Notes under the pieces: model-generated | Databases searched by the model: none | Seen by the model: the letters and a program-made list of their open reading frames with translations, nothing else | Told to the model about the DNA's origin: nothing | Made by a program: the position numbers and the translations under genes | Assembly: GCA_038025085.1 (NCBI GenBank) | Contig: CM076150.1 | Location: forward strand, 2,700,001 to 2,764,000 | DNA length: 64,000 bases | Direction of reading: 5' to 3' | Source of the DNA: Tetragonia tetragonoides | Lineage: Eukaryota; Streptophyta; Magnoliopsida; Caryophyllales; Aizoaceae | In this document: in pieces, positions 32,726-43,736 of the stretch | Layout of the letters: the number at the start of each line of letters is the position of its first letter | Numbering within the stretch: position 1 is the stretch's first letter

Positions 32726-35700
32726 TGCTTTCTATATTTCCATTGTCCTAGGAGGCATGCTGTTCATGGCGTACATCATTTTTCGGACAAGCTACACTGA
32801 ATTCTAGGCTTGATTTGTGTTTTGCTAAATGACATGAACTATGATCTTGTTTTCACGGACGTCATTATCTTTGTTATGTTCTTCGACTTGGGACGATTTT
32901 CATGTCCATCAATCGATATTGCAATGAGCAACTGGGGAAGATAAGAAAGAGTGAACTGTCACCTTGTATCTTACTGTTTGTAAATATGATGGCTCATGAA
33001 TCCTGCTTGCCTCTTGGCATATAGGACGGTCTTTATCCTTTTTTCTTTTGTTGTGCATGTACACATAATTGGAAGACTTAGCTATCGAATGGAATGACTT
33101 CCATACTTATCTGAACTCGAAGATGCTAGAGTCAACTGAGGGGACATGGCATAGTTAAGTCTTGTCCCCTAGTTGTAACTTGTAATTTCTAAGCCATTTT
33201 CCTTCTGGAAGTAATGGTTTGTTGACTCTTGAGTAGTCTGGTTTTTGTTTTTATCTTATTGAATGAAGTGGTATATTATTTTCCATCAAACTTTTAGATG
33301 CCAAAGAAGAAAAAAATCAAAAAAATCCATGATTTTTTATTTCTAATTTAGGTGGCGTTTAACCCAGCTTATTGATAGCTTTTATTTTTATTTCCTTATT
33401 TTTCCTCACAAACCACTAATTTCACGTTACTATTATCCCATTTTCAGCTTCTAAAAAGCTCACAACAAAGCATTGAGTCTTAGGGAGTGTTTAATCTTTT
33501 TAAAAGTTATCTAAAAAATGCTTTTTAAAAGTTGAAAATAGAGGTGAGGAGGAGCTTGATGGGGTGGTTTGTGAGAGAAAATAGATAGGGATAAACTACT
33601 CATAAGTTAGACCAAACACGCTCGTTATGTGTTAATTAAAGGAGATTCCTAAATCAGCGAAAACTGTGAAACAAGTAAGGACTATATTAAGGCTAAACTT
33701 GAATAACAGTTCCTTCTTCGACTTGTTCAACGTCTTGAGGTGAATTGTCAAGATATGGTGGGTGTTGGAAGTCATTGAAACTTCAATACGAAGTAACTCA
33801 AAACCTTCTTGTTTCTTCAAAAGAAAATCGAGATTTAATTAGCATAGTGGAAACACGGAAATCCTTCGAGGAAATTGATTTGAATCGCCCAACATCCAAA
33901 CCAATACTCCAATACTGGCTCGATCCAAATCGATTTAATCTATTACACAATCGTACCTCATAGGTGATTTTACTCGAATCCAATATTACCCCATGAAAAT
34001 AACCCGAAACAAACTTGAACCGAAATATACATAATACTTATATATACCCTACTCAAAATGACCTTATATCCAAAAATGACCCTTAAGCGGAACTTTGAGT
34101 ATATAAGTAAACTAAAATTTGAATTTAAATGAATCAAACTCACATGAAAATCGAATATACTACCATGCATTTATATTTTATATTGATCGAAAATCCAACT
34201 TAACTCATAATCTAATTAAGCAATATCCAAACTAACCCGTTGGAGTTGCGATGAAATCCGATATCGGGAATAAACAAAATGAATACATATAACTCAACCC
34301 CAATAATGTTGTAACTCAAAATAACCCTAACTGAAAGTACCTCACCCAAAACATACCTAAGTGACACCCCCTACTTTTGTCTAGATGGAAAAGACTAGGA
34401 CTAAGAAGAAAAAGTAAAGAAAATAAGTAAGCTATCTACATCAATCTTAATACTCATTTTTGTGAGATTCCTACTAATCTTTTTTTTTTTTGGTCAAGCT
34501 ATTAGTTTACTACTAACATAATTTCACTTAAATTCAATTCAGTTTAGTTTAGCTCATGTGTAAATTTATCACTAAGATAAGTGTTTATTCCGAATTAAAT
34601 TCATGATGATAATTATGATATCGGAAAGATCTCAAATCAAATTTTCAAATGAGTCCAATATTGTATATGTTTAGATGAAATTTAATGCATTAACGGAAGT
34701 TAAAAAAAATTAATTTAGCTCATTTCAGTTTAGTTTTTTACAGGTAAAATAACCGGGACCTTAGGCATGAAGTTGGATATTGTCTTTTTGTAGTTGAGAC
34801 TTGTAGGATATTTTAAGCGTCAATTCAAAATGCATGAAATTTTTTTGATTCAGATTTAGTAGGCTATCTATCATCATCTAATTTAATTACTAGACTATTA
34901 GAGCTTCTCGTCCCCTTTCATTTTTTTTTTTTGGGTTCCTGGAAGTCGATTTCAGACCAGCTGTTGCGTGTGAAACATCGATTGATTGCTAGTGGACCAG
35001 TGTGTGAAACTTCATCTACAGAATCTAGATATGTATATTCCAATTTCCTAGTAGTAGTAAGCAAGCACATCTGTTACAAGACATCAGGATAAGCTAGAAA
35101 GTATATTTTTAGTAAAATAAATCTTTAATAACAACCACCACTCTTGAACTTCTTTTTAACTATAATAGATTGTTAATTTAGATGTTTAAGCACGTTTAGT
35201 GCAAAGTTATCAATTTGTACTGTAACCAAAAAAAAAAAAGTTCTCAATTTGTACTTATTTGGTAAGCACTTATTTCATAATGAGAATTGAATGATAGATA
35301 TATGTTGACATATCCCTGCTATGCATGAGATATCGATCGAGATTATAAAATGAATATATGTATTCTTTTTTAGGGACTTTCGTTACGCTCTCCGCATTGG
35401 TAACTTCCTTCTATTCCCCAACTTTGTAAGTCGTCATACAAGTTGCTGTTTTTTTGCGGATGTAAGTCGCTCACTGTAGCGAATTATGTTTGCCCCTTAC
35501 TCGTGCTCTTCCTGTTAGCGACTTTGTCTGTTGAGTGGAAAAAAAAATCGCTCGTAAACTTAGAAGCCTACATGGACACTCTCATGAAATACTTTCTATT
35601 CCAACCTAATCTCAGTATACTTTTTAATGTAACCCCATATGAAATATAATTCAAACTTGTGGATAAAAGTCAGTTCTATCTTTATAAAAGTCACTCCATT

Positions 35701-37215
35701 CCATAGTATGACAGTCTATATTCCATAATAAGACTTATTGTTAAAAGTAATAATAAAAGCCCTAAGATAAGAAGAAGTCTTATATAAACTTTGACAATGG
35801 AAAGTGATCTCCCCAAAAAAAAAGAAGGAATGAAACCAGCTGTGAGAAGCTGGGCATCATTAACAAAGTACTAGAAAAGTCCCGCCTACCTATCCTTACT
35901 CTCTATTCGCCCAAACTCAAAAACCCATTGAATGTAAACCACTTCTGATCTAGAGCCATCAGAATCAATTTTCTCACGTCTTAACACTTAGCTGTCTAAT
36001 AGAGTTTGAATCTAATAATATTATACCAAATACCATGGATGACCACCAATTATATGCATATAACGTATGATCTACTCTCTATTTCCCCTAATGGAAATGA
36101 CAGATCAACCCACCAAATATTATTCAAAAAATCTCTAACGAGGCGGCTTTATGTATAAGCTATCACATTTTTGTGAATATTATTCTATAACTTGTGCTAT
36201 TGTCTATTATCGTTAACATTACTTATGTTCATTCGCCTGAAATGGGTAGCAAAGTTAGTTGTAGAATACTAGAGTTAGAATTTATGACAAAGATTATGGG
36301 TTTAATTTCCACTAGGCATCTTTGTTAAGTCGGTTTGATTTGCAAGTTTGATTTATCTTGTTGACTTGCATAAGATTTCTTGTTGCATATGCCTTTTATA
36401 AACATAAGTATTTTGTTCATTTTAATTCGAATTACTAATAAACAGCATTGCTTAGGTTCTATGTTATATTAATTGTTACAATGACTATTATTTACATTAG
36501 TGAAGGCATAATATATAGGTTTGGTTTTTATTTATTTATTTGAAGAACAAGAATAATTCATTAATTGAAATTTATACGATATCTACAAAATATAACAGCA
36601 TAATCGAACGAATATATAATCAAAACAAAACTGCACTCCATGAAAATTAATATGGGTTTGATTTGATAAGCTTAGTTTAGGTATTCTTTCTTTTACTTTT
36701 CCCTGGCCAACGATATATTTTGTTCTAGGAGGTACTACTACAAAGTCCAAAAAAATACATATTCAATTATTGCGCTTAAAAGAGGGAAGAATTATATATA
36801 TTGAGACCAAGTGTAGATAACGCTCCAATCTAATCAAATTAAAATTAGTTCCCCATTGATCCGACAATAATGATTTCATGCAATAAATATTGATTTTTCT
36901 GTTAGCAATATATATATCCAAGGGAGATCGAAATTATACACATATTGTTATGATTATCTAGAGTACCATAATAAATAAGGAGAACTACTTGTGAAATATG
37001 GTATGTTTTTTAGGGTTGAATTGAACTGAATTAGATAGAATTGAATTGAACACCACTATATATATGAACTAATGAATTGAATTAACTTTACTTGATGTGA
37101 AACAAAATGTACATTTATGAACTGAACATTATTAAACTGAATTAAAAACCATTTAAATGACAATGCATCTTTAATTAGTTGAGCTGAACTGAACTATCTG
37201 AGTAATAATATAACT
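32726..37215. other. PCR10-like 3' UTR and long intergenic region
   Basis: The first few hundred bases are probably the PCR10-like 3' UTR. No gene was recognised further on. About 33351-33623 looks like a decayed MITE, with GGCGTTTAACC at the left and ACCAAACACGC at the right, but the ends pair poorly and no duplication is seen. A short block with repeated GAACTGAA at 37015-37195 resembles the interior of the MITEs at 12901 and 41221. Confidence 0.45.
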
Positions 37216-38938
37216 GGGGAATTTCAATTGGTGCCCTTTTACTATTGACTTGTCCAACTGGTGCCCCTAAGACAGAAATAAGTCCGGTCCGTGCCCTTTT
37301 AAATTTAAAATATTCATTCCGTGTCCTTATTTTTTCTTTTCTGTTACAAAGTGATGACGTGGCTACTGAATTTAATGTCGTCCATGTCCCTTGTCTTTTT
37401 CGAGCAAAATATGCTGACAAAATTGCCCCTCTTCTTTTCCCCCCATTTTTTGCTCAATTTCCCCCCAAAAATGGAACTGACATTATAAAAGCTCGATTTT
37501 TCGCTCATTTCTTCCCCTATTTTTTCGTCACTTCTTCCCCACCTCCAAAAAATCACACCCAATTTTGATCTTTGCAATTCCACCAATTTCTCCACCCCCA
37601 CTCAAAATCGTAGCTTTGTTTCTCACTTTCACCATTTCACACCAAATGCAAATTCAACAATTATGAAAATAATTCTAATGTCTATGCTAACTTAAGGAAC
37701 ATTAAATGAAACAGAAAACAAGAATTCCAAACTAAATCCGTAACAAATGAAAACAAAAAAGAACCTAAAATCGACTTACTTTGTATGAAAAAACATTACA
37801 AAAACAAATTCGCATAAGCAAAGAGAATTCGAATAATGTGCCCTGGAGAAGGAAACTTATCTGAATTGGGGAAGTAAAAAAAGAGGAAACCCCATAACCA
37901 CACCCGAGTCTCCTTTCGTCCAAGCATTCTTGTAGGAATTTTGTCAAATTGCCAGATCGCTTGGGGCAATTAATCTTGCTTAGAAATTGACAGCGAGAGT
38001 GATTATACAGTTGTAGAGATTGGGTTGTAATTTTTGTTGTCGATGGAGAATTTTGTGAAATCGATTGCTGTGAGGTGAAAAGCAGACAAAAAGGGGCCTG
38101 TATTTGAACTGGGGTGGGAGACTCCGTCTTGGTGCGGTTGTGGGAGTGGCGGTAGTGGGAGCGGTGGTCGGAATTGGCGGTCGGTCAGGGGGTTTTGGAG
38201 GAGGCTTAGTTTTCTGGGTCATGGAACCATTAGACAAACTTGAAATACCACGCATGGGATTCGTCGCCAGTGGCCATGGCGGAATTCAAGCTACCAATTA
38301 GGGGTAATAATTCAGTTGGGTACTTTAAATTGGGGTAATAATTGATGGAGATGGGGCTGGAGTGCAGATTGTTTTGCCTAAAATTTCTAGAGTCAACTTC
38401 CTGGAGTCAAGGTGTGGGAAGCTGATGTTCGTAGCTTAACTAAATACACTGCAAAAGCAGCTAGCTGTGTTGTTGTATCCAAAAGAGTCAAAGACTCAAG
38501 ATGGATAATGAATTAGAGAAGAAGCAAAGGACATCTCACTTCCTGAACTGATTTGATCGAAGTGATGCTTTGATTTAATTGAACCGAATCTTAAGTTTTG
38601 TTCTCTAAGTTATCAAATCGAAACAGAGTGTGTGTGTGTGTGTATAGACCGATAGGGGAGAGAGAGACAAAGAGTGAGTGGAGAGAGATGATGGTGGGAG
38701 CTTCCATGGTTGTCAATGGAGGAGAGAGAGAGTGTGTGTGATTGAGAGGTAAAATGTAGAAATATCTGCGTTTCATTAAGGGTAAAATGGAGAAATAAAA
38801 TTGCACTTAACGGAAAACAATAAATAAGGACACGAAATGGATATTTTAAATTTAAATGGGCACGGACCGGACTTCTTTCTCTGTTAGGGGCACCAGTTGG
38901 ACAAGTCAATAGTAAAAGGGCACCAATTGGAATTCCCC
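37216..38938. mobile_element. Second long-TIR element, 1.7 kb
   Basis: The left end GGGGAATTTCAATTGGTGCC and the right end, reverse-complemented as GGGGAATTCCAATTGGTGCC, begin inverted repeats of about 130 bp (37216-37346 and 38808-38938). The arms share TTGACTTGTCCAACTGGTGC and CCGTGCCC(A/T)TTTAAATTTAAA. The flanks (AACT / TAAAA) give no clear target duplication. The interior has small frames of unknown origin, including a Pro/Thr-rich one on the minus strand (37980-38255). Mutator-like non-autonomous element is the best guess. Confidence 0.72.
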
Positions 38939-39408
38939 TAAAAAAAAAAGCTCACCTATATTGATGTACACAAAAACTCATATAAAGCGACTTCAACGTA
39001 AAACATCTCAAATAATTATGATATCATGCTGACGTCATGCTTATTTATAAAAATCGCCATTACTGATGATCACATGTTGAGACGGCCTTCATAATACATT
39101 CATTGATCGATTGATCTAATTAGCTAAGGAATACCACTGTATACCTAATAAAGATTATCATCGCGTTTATCTGCAATATGTCCACACGCATGCACAGAAC
39201 AAAATCTTTTTCCTAATATTCAAAATTCCTAACCACTTGCATGCATTGCATTGAATGCTTTTTTCTGATCGTCCTAACACCACGCACCCTCCAATCTCCA
39301 TCAGTCTCCCTAAGCCTCTATATGCCTCTATTATTGTCTCCACTATACATACAAGCCTCTCTATACCCAATCATCATCAAAATCCTTTTCTCTCTTCTAA
39401 TACCAACA
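38939..39408 (+). promoter_or_regulatory. XTH upstream region
   Basis: About 470 bp separates the long-TIR element from the XTH start codon. CTATATG at 39317-39323, about 90 bp upstream of the ATG, is a possible TATA box. The in-frame extension to an upstream ATG at 39241 is open, but the signal peptide fits the ATG at 39409 better. Confidence 0.4.
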
Positions 39409-40854
39409 ATGGCTACTTACAATAATGTTATGGCTATGGCTTTGCTAATGGTGCTTAGCTTTGCATTAGGAGGTTTATCAGCTGGTGATTTTAGTAAAGA
39501 TATTGATGTTACATTTGGCGACGGCCGTGCTAAGATATTTAACAATGGCCAACTTTTGACCTTGTCACTAGACAAGTTCTCTGGTTCAGGATTCAGGTCC
39601 AAAAACCAGTATATGTATGGGAGAATTGACATGCAAATCAAGCTCGTTGCTGGTAACTCTGCTGGCACTGTCACGACTTATTACGTAAGTTATTGCAATA
39701 ATATTATATTAGTATTGAAATTTGATTTCCTCCATTCTTTTGGAACATACGTGTCATGTTGGTTAATTTGATAATTTATAGTAAACTAAATAATTGCAGC
39801 TATCTTCGTTGGGAGACAACCATGACGAGATTGACTTTGAATTTCTTGGTAACCTAAGTGGAGACCCTTACATCCTTCACACAAATGTGTTTGCTCAAGG
39901 AAAAGGAAACAAAGAGCAGCAGTTTTATCTTTGGTTTGACCCTACCATAGACTTCCACACCTACTCCATCCTTTGGAATCCTCTCAGCATCATGTACGTA
40001 CACATTCTCCTCAATCTCTAATTGGTTGTAAAAGTTTAGCTATGGTAGTGATTAGTGAAAGATTATAAAGATTATAAACACACAAGAAAACAAATTTTCA
40101 TCTAGTAAGTCTTGCATATATAAGACCAACTCGCTTAAAAATGGGAGCACTATATATTTAGAAATTTAGGGGTCATTTATTATGAGCCGGGACTCTTCTT
40201 TCACTAAAAAGTGACCATCGTCTCACCAAAAGTTACGATAAGACTGTCTTAACTTATGATTATCATTTGACCGCGTGTATATGTCCAAAACTATTTGAAG
40301 GTTTCTGAAAAAACAAATTTAAGGGAGGGAAAAGGAAGACATATGGAAGGGAAAAAGGCTTTAATAAGTACTATTATATGCTCTTTGTTCCATATTTATC
40401 TTTACACTTGCTTTTTCAAGGTCAAAGTATGCAAACTTTGAACCATTAATTTGTGAAAAAAAATTATAAAAATTTTATAAAAATACTCTTGTTAGATTTA
40501 CTTTAGTAATACTTTTGAGAAATCATAATTTTATCATTTATATATTCATATAATCAAAGTTATTAACAATAAAAGTTGTATCTTGGACATCGTGTAAACA
40601 CAAGTGTAAAGATTAATACCAGCAGACGAAGGGAGTAATAAGAAATTTAAAGATTGAAAAAAGTGGCACGATTTGAGCTAAAACGTAGACACATAGGGCA
40701 TGTTCTTTTCAACTGATTTTCAGTTTTGTCCAGTTTTGTCCAATTACCAGTTATAATATCCAGTTTTGCCCAGTTTTGCCCGATTTGACCCAGTTTTGTC
40801 CAGTTTTAATAATAATGGTAATAATAATGATAATAATCTACTAAAAAAATGTAA

Positions 40855-40907
<53 letters not shown>

Positions 40908-41027
40908 CAATAGTACATATTAATTTTTAAAATATTAATAATGATAGTATTATTATTATTATTATTATTAAATATTATTATTATTATTGTTATTATTACT
41001 ATTTGAATAATAATAATAATAACAACA

Positions 41028-41066
<39 letters not shown>

Positions 41067-41754
41067 AACAAAGAAAATTAAACAATTTTCAGTTTTCCAG
41101 TTTCTCCTAGTTTGACCCAATTTTCCCCAGTTATTAGTTAGACTTTCCAGTTTTGTCCAGTTTCTCCCTGTTTCTCCCAGTTACCCGTTCCAGTTTCCAA
41201 TTGAAAAGAACGTGCCCATAGGGTGTGTTCTTTTCCACTTGCTCAATAATCAGTTCAGTTCAGTATATTATAATTCAGTTCAATTCAATGCAATTCATTA
41301 TAACTTTGTTTAACGGAAAAGAACACACTCATACTACATTTCTTACGCATGTTTTTAATCATGTTTCAGCTTCTATGTGGATGATACTCCTATAAGGCAA
41401 TTCAAGAACCATGACTCACAAGGAATACCCTACCCAAAACACCAACCAATGTGGGTATATTCAAGTCTTTGGGATGCAGAAGATTGGGCCACAAGAGGTG
41501 GGCTTGTTAAAACAGATTGGGCCCAAGCCCCATTCACTGCCTATTACCGCAACTTCAATGCCCAGGCCTGTGTTTCATCATCTTCTTCAGGCCCATTATC
41601 ATCTTGTTCATCCAATACTCGGATGGATCAAGCATTGGAGACCAATGGCCAACAAAAGATCCAATGGGCCCAAAAGAACTATATGATCTATAACTATTGC
41701 ACTGATTCAAAAAGGTTCCCCCAAGGATTTCCACCAGAATGCTCTATGGCTTAA
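39409..41754 (+). CDS. Xyloglucan endotransglucosylase/hydrolase (GH16)
   Basis: Three exons, 39409-39684, 39800-39993 and 41370-41754, join in phase to 284 aa, a normal XTH length. A signal peptide covers about residues 1-25 ([20 protein letters not shown]). The catalytic motif DEIDFEFLG occupies 101-109, with E102 as nucleophile and E106 as acid/base by family knowledge, followed at once by the conserved N-glycosylation site N110-L-S. The C-terminal XET_C part is Cys-bearing and ends near [13 protein letters not shown] enzymes cut and rejoin xyloglucan in the apoplast during wall loosening and reinforcement. The sequence looks like the XTH22-26 group, but I cannot name the orthologue. Exon 2 must end at 39993 (ATC AT/GT), since this gives the conserved II-F at the junction. 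Intron 2 (1.4 kb) contains three MITEs. Confidence 0.94.
40379..40635. mobile_element. Stowaway-like MITE in XTH intron 2
   Basis: The left end includes CTCTTTGTTCCATATTTATC and the right end reverse-complements to CTCCCTTCGTCTG. The two inner blocks CTTTACACTTG and CAAGTGTAAAG are perfect complements. TA dinucleotides flank both ends. The CTCCCT-type terminus is typical of mariner-derived Stowaway elements. Confidence 0.65.
40696..41217. mobile_element. MITE with GGGCATGTTCTTTTCAA termini in XTH intron 2
   Basis: Terminal inverted repeats are GGGCATGTTCTTTTCAA and, reverse-complemented from the right end, GGGCACGTTCTTTTCAA. The trinucleotide ATA flanks it at 40693-40695 and 41218-41220. The ends carry repeated CAGTTTTG(T/C)CCAG units. 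The centre is an inverted pair of (AAT)n and (ATT)n microsatellites at about 40856-41064. Confidence 0.82.
40856..41064. repeat. Inverted AAT/ATT microsatellite inside the MITE
   Basis: (AAT)n on the left and (ATT)n on the right can pair into a long AT hairpin. It is the core of the MITE at 40696-41217. Confidence 0.9.
41221..41330. mobile_element. Second MITE of the same termini, abutting the first
   Basis: Ends are GGGTGTGTTCTTTTCC and, reverse-complemented, GAGTGTGTTCTTTTCC. ATA flanks at 41218-41220 and 41331-41333, so the left ATA is shared with the previous element. The interior is TCAGTTCAGTT-type repeats as in the element at 12901-13124. Confidence 0.82.
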
Positions 41755-42997
41755 GATGATTGAATTTGGTATTTTTGTCTTGTTTTCTGTATAAGATACA
41801 GATATACATAGGGTGATTTGCTCATTTGTATTTATTCCATTTTTTCTTCTTTTTTTTTTTTTTTGGTTATTTTGTAATTTTTTTTTTGGTTTATGATCCT
41901 AAAGGGTAATAAAAGAGATGTTATGTTATTGGATAATATTTGATCTTTGAACTATGATTGGCTAAATTTACAGATGTTTTTTTTTCGGTTAATCAAATGT
42001 GTCCAATTTAGGGCGATGAAATAAAAAGACTTTTTTTTTTACACCTCATCTTATTTGGAGAGCCAATGTTGTTCCCTCTTATCAAGAAATAGTTCTTATT
42101 AAGCGTACTTAATTACAATCTCTCTCTGTTGCTTATCCTCCGTCCTCACCAAAATCCTGACTTCTACGTACTATGCCATATTTTCAGGACGGGAGGGGCT
42201 GATTTAGGTCATTTTCGACATGTGCATGTTTTCCATCTCTTTTTGCCTTAGTTCTAATTTTGCGCTGTAAGTGGAATAAAATTCTCTCCCTTTATGGAGT
42301 TCTTGGGGATTTTCATATGTTTTCTTTTTATATATAGGATTCTCTTTTTGCATATTGTGTGATTTAGTAGCAAGTAAAATAAATATGGGGACCAGATATG
42401 CACAAGATCGATGGTATGATGCAACATTATTTAAGCAAACAATTAAGTTACTTGTAGTATTGAAGATCTCCACTTCCATAAAACATGGAGTATCAAAGCA
42501 AGCACATCGTTATTGTGCATGTTGGAAGTCGCCCTAGGGCATTTAGTTAATTGTATTGGTAGCAGATTTGTTATTGTAACTATATTGTTTTAATATATTC
42601 TAATACTATTTCGATGTAAGTGTCGTATGGATTTTCCATGAGTGAAAGTTTACTATTCCCCTCTCAAAAAAAAAAAAAAAAAAAAAAATCTTCTTTCCTC
42701 CGCCGTGAAGTCCATGAGTTCCTCAAGAAAACACTCATTCCCGAATCTCAAATTTTATTATGTGGGAAGTCCCACATTGATGAGAAAAAGAGCGTTTTGA
42801 GATGTTTATAACTAGAGGAGTTACTTCACTCATTGCCAATTTATTTTGAATTGGAACCTTCTTAACGTTATAAACACTCTCTTTTATGAGCCTAATTAGT
42901 AAAAACTAAAAAAATATTCATCGATTTATAAAAGACTACTTTAATCAGGTTCAATTCCCTTTTGTCTATTAGAGGGAACAACATTGGCTATGAAAAG
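41755..42997. other. XTH 3' flank and intergenic DNA
   Basis: Contains the XTH 3' UTR. An A-run of about 24 bases at 42667-42690 follows a sequence with a possible retroelement-tail character. A palindromic GTGGGAAGTCCCAC motif near 42760 resembles a common plant repeat, but no element ends were fixed. No gene. Confidence 0.4.
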
Positions 42998-43534
42998 TGT
43001 TTCGGGGTTCTTTTCTGAGGGGTCGACTTGAAGTAGGTCGAGGTGAGGGAGCTCCGAAGCTGAGTCTAAACAGGCGACCTGCAAAAGAGAGCATGTAACT
43101 GCCCCGAGGGGGTTTTCCGGGTGGGGGCCCTTCCGACGGTCAAGTCAGATATTTTTGCAGGAAGAGAGAGAAAGTCTAGAGAGAATCTAGAAAGTTGCGC
43201 TAGAGAGAGAAAATCAAAAGTTACCTGAAATGACTAGTGACCGCATATTTATAGGACATCAGCTTTAGGGCACGCCGTTCCGTACCCTGTCAGATGTCAG
43301 GCGGAAACCTCAGCGCCTCGATAAATGGGCCTGCCATTTACAATACTTATGGGCCAGACCTGTCAGCTCAAATCATGTTGACGCGCTAAGGAATATTCCC
43401 GGGATTGTAGGGGGCTTTCTTTTACAGCCCATTGGTTGCCACATGTCGGCCTACGATTGGCCGTTGACCTTTGGACCCCCTCTGGTGACGTGGCGGTCAA
43501 GGGTTGGTCAAAATCCATATTTTGGGTCCCAACA
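42998..43534 (-). mobile_element. Solo LTR, 537 bp
   Basis: The segment begins TGTTTCGGGG and ends GGTCCCAACA, that is TG...CA with a TGTT/AACA terminal inverted repeat. It is flanked by perfect AAAAG pentamers at 42993-42997 and 43535-43539. Higher GC than its surroundings also sets it apart. On the minus strand it contains TATAAATATGCGGTC, a plausible LTR promoter, so minus orientation is preferred. No gag, pol or primer-binding site is adjacent, as expected after recombination between two LTRs. Confidence 0.87.
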
Positions 43535-43736
43535 AAAAGAAATGGGGTATAAAAGAACAAAAAAAGTATTTCCCTTATCTTTTAAAAAGACGCAAATGGT
43601 TTATATATTAGTTTTTTTTTTTGGTAAGTAAGATAAGTTGTATTACTGAACCAAACCATACCAATGTTGGCCCAAGGCCCATTTACAAACCGTTGTTAGG
43701 GAGGGGCATCCCTTCTAGGAAGGTCTTCCCCAATGC

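Noticed and set aside
33351..33623. Possible MITE with GGCGTTTAACC / ACCAAACACGC ends
   Set aside because: Ends pair at only about 60 percent and no target duplication is visible, so it is mentioned only in the intergenic entry.
39241..39408. Upstream in-frame extension of XTH exon 1
   Set aside because: The signal peptide and family alignment fit the ATG at 39409; the upstream part overlaps the promoter.
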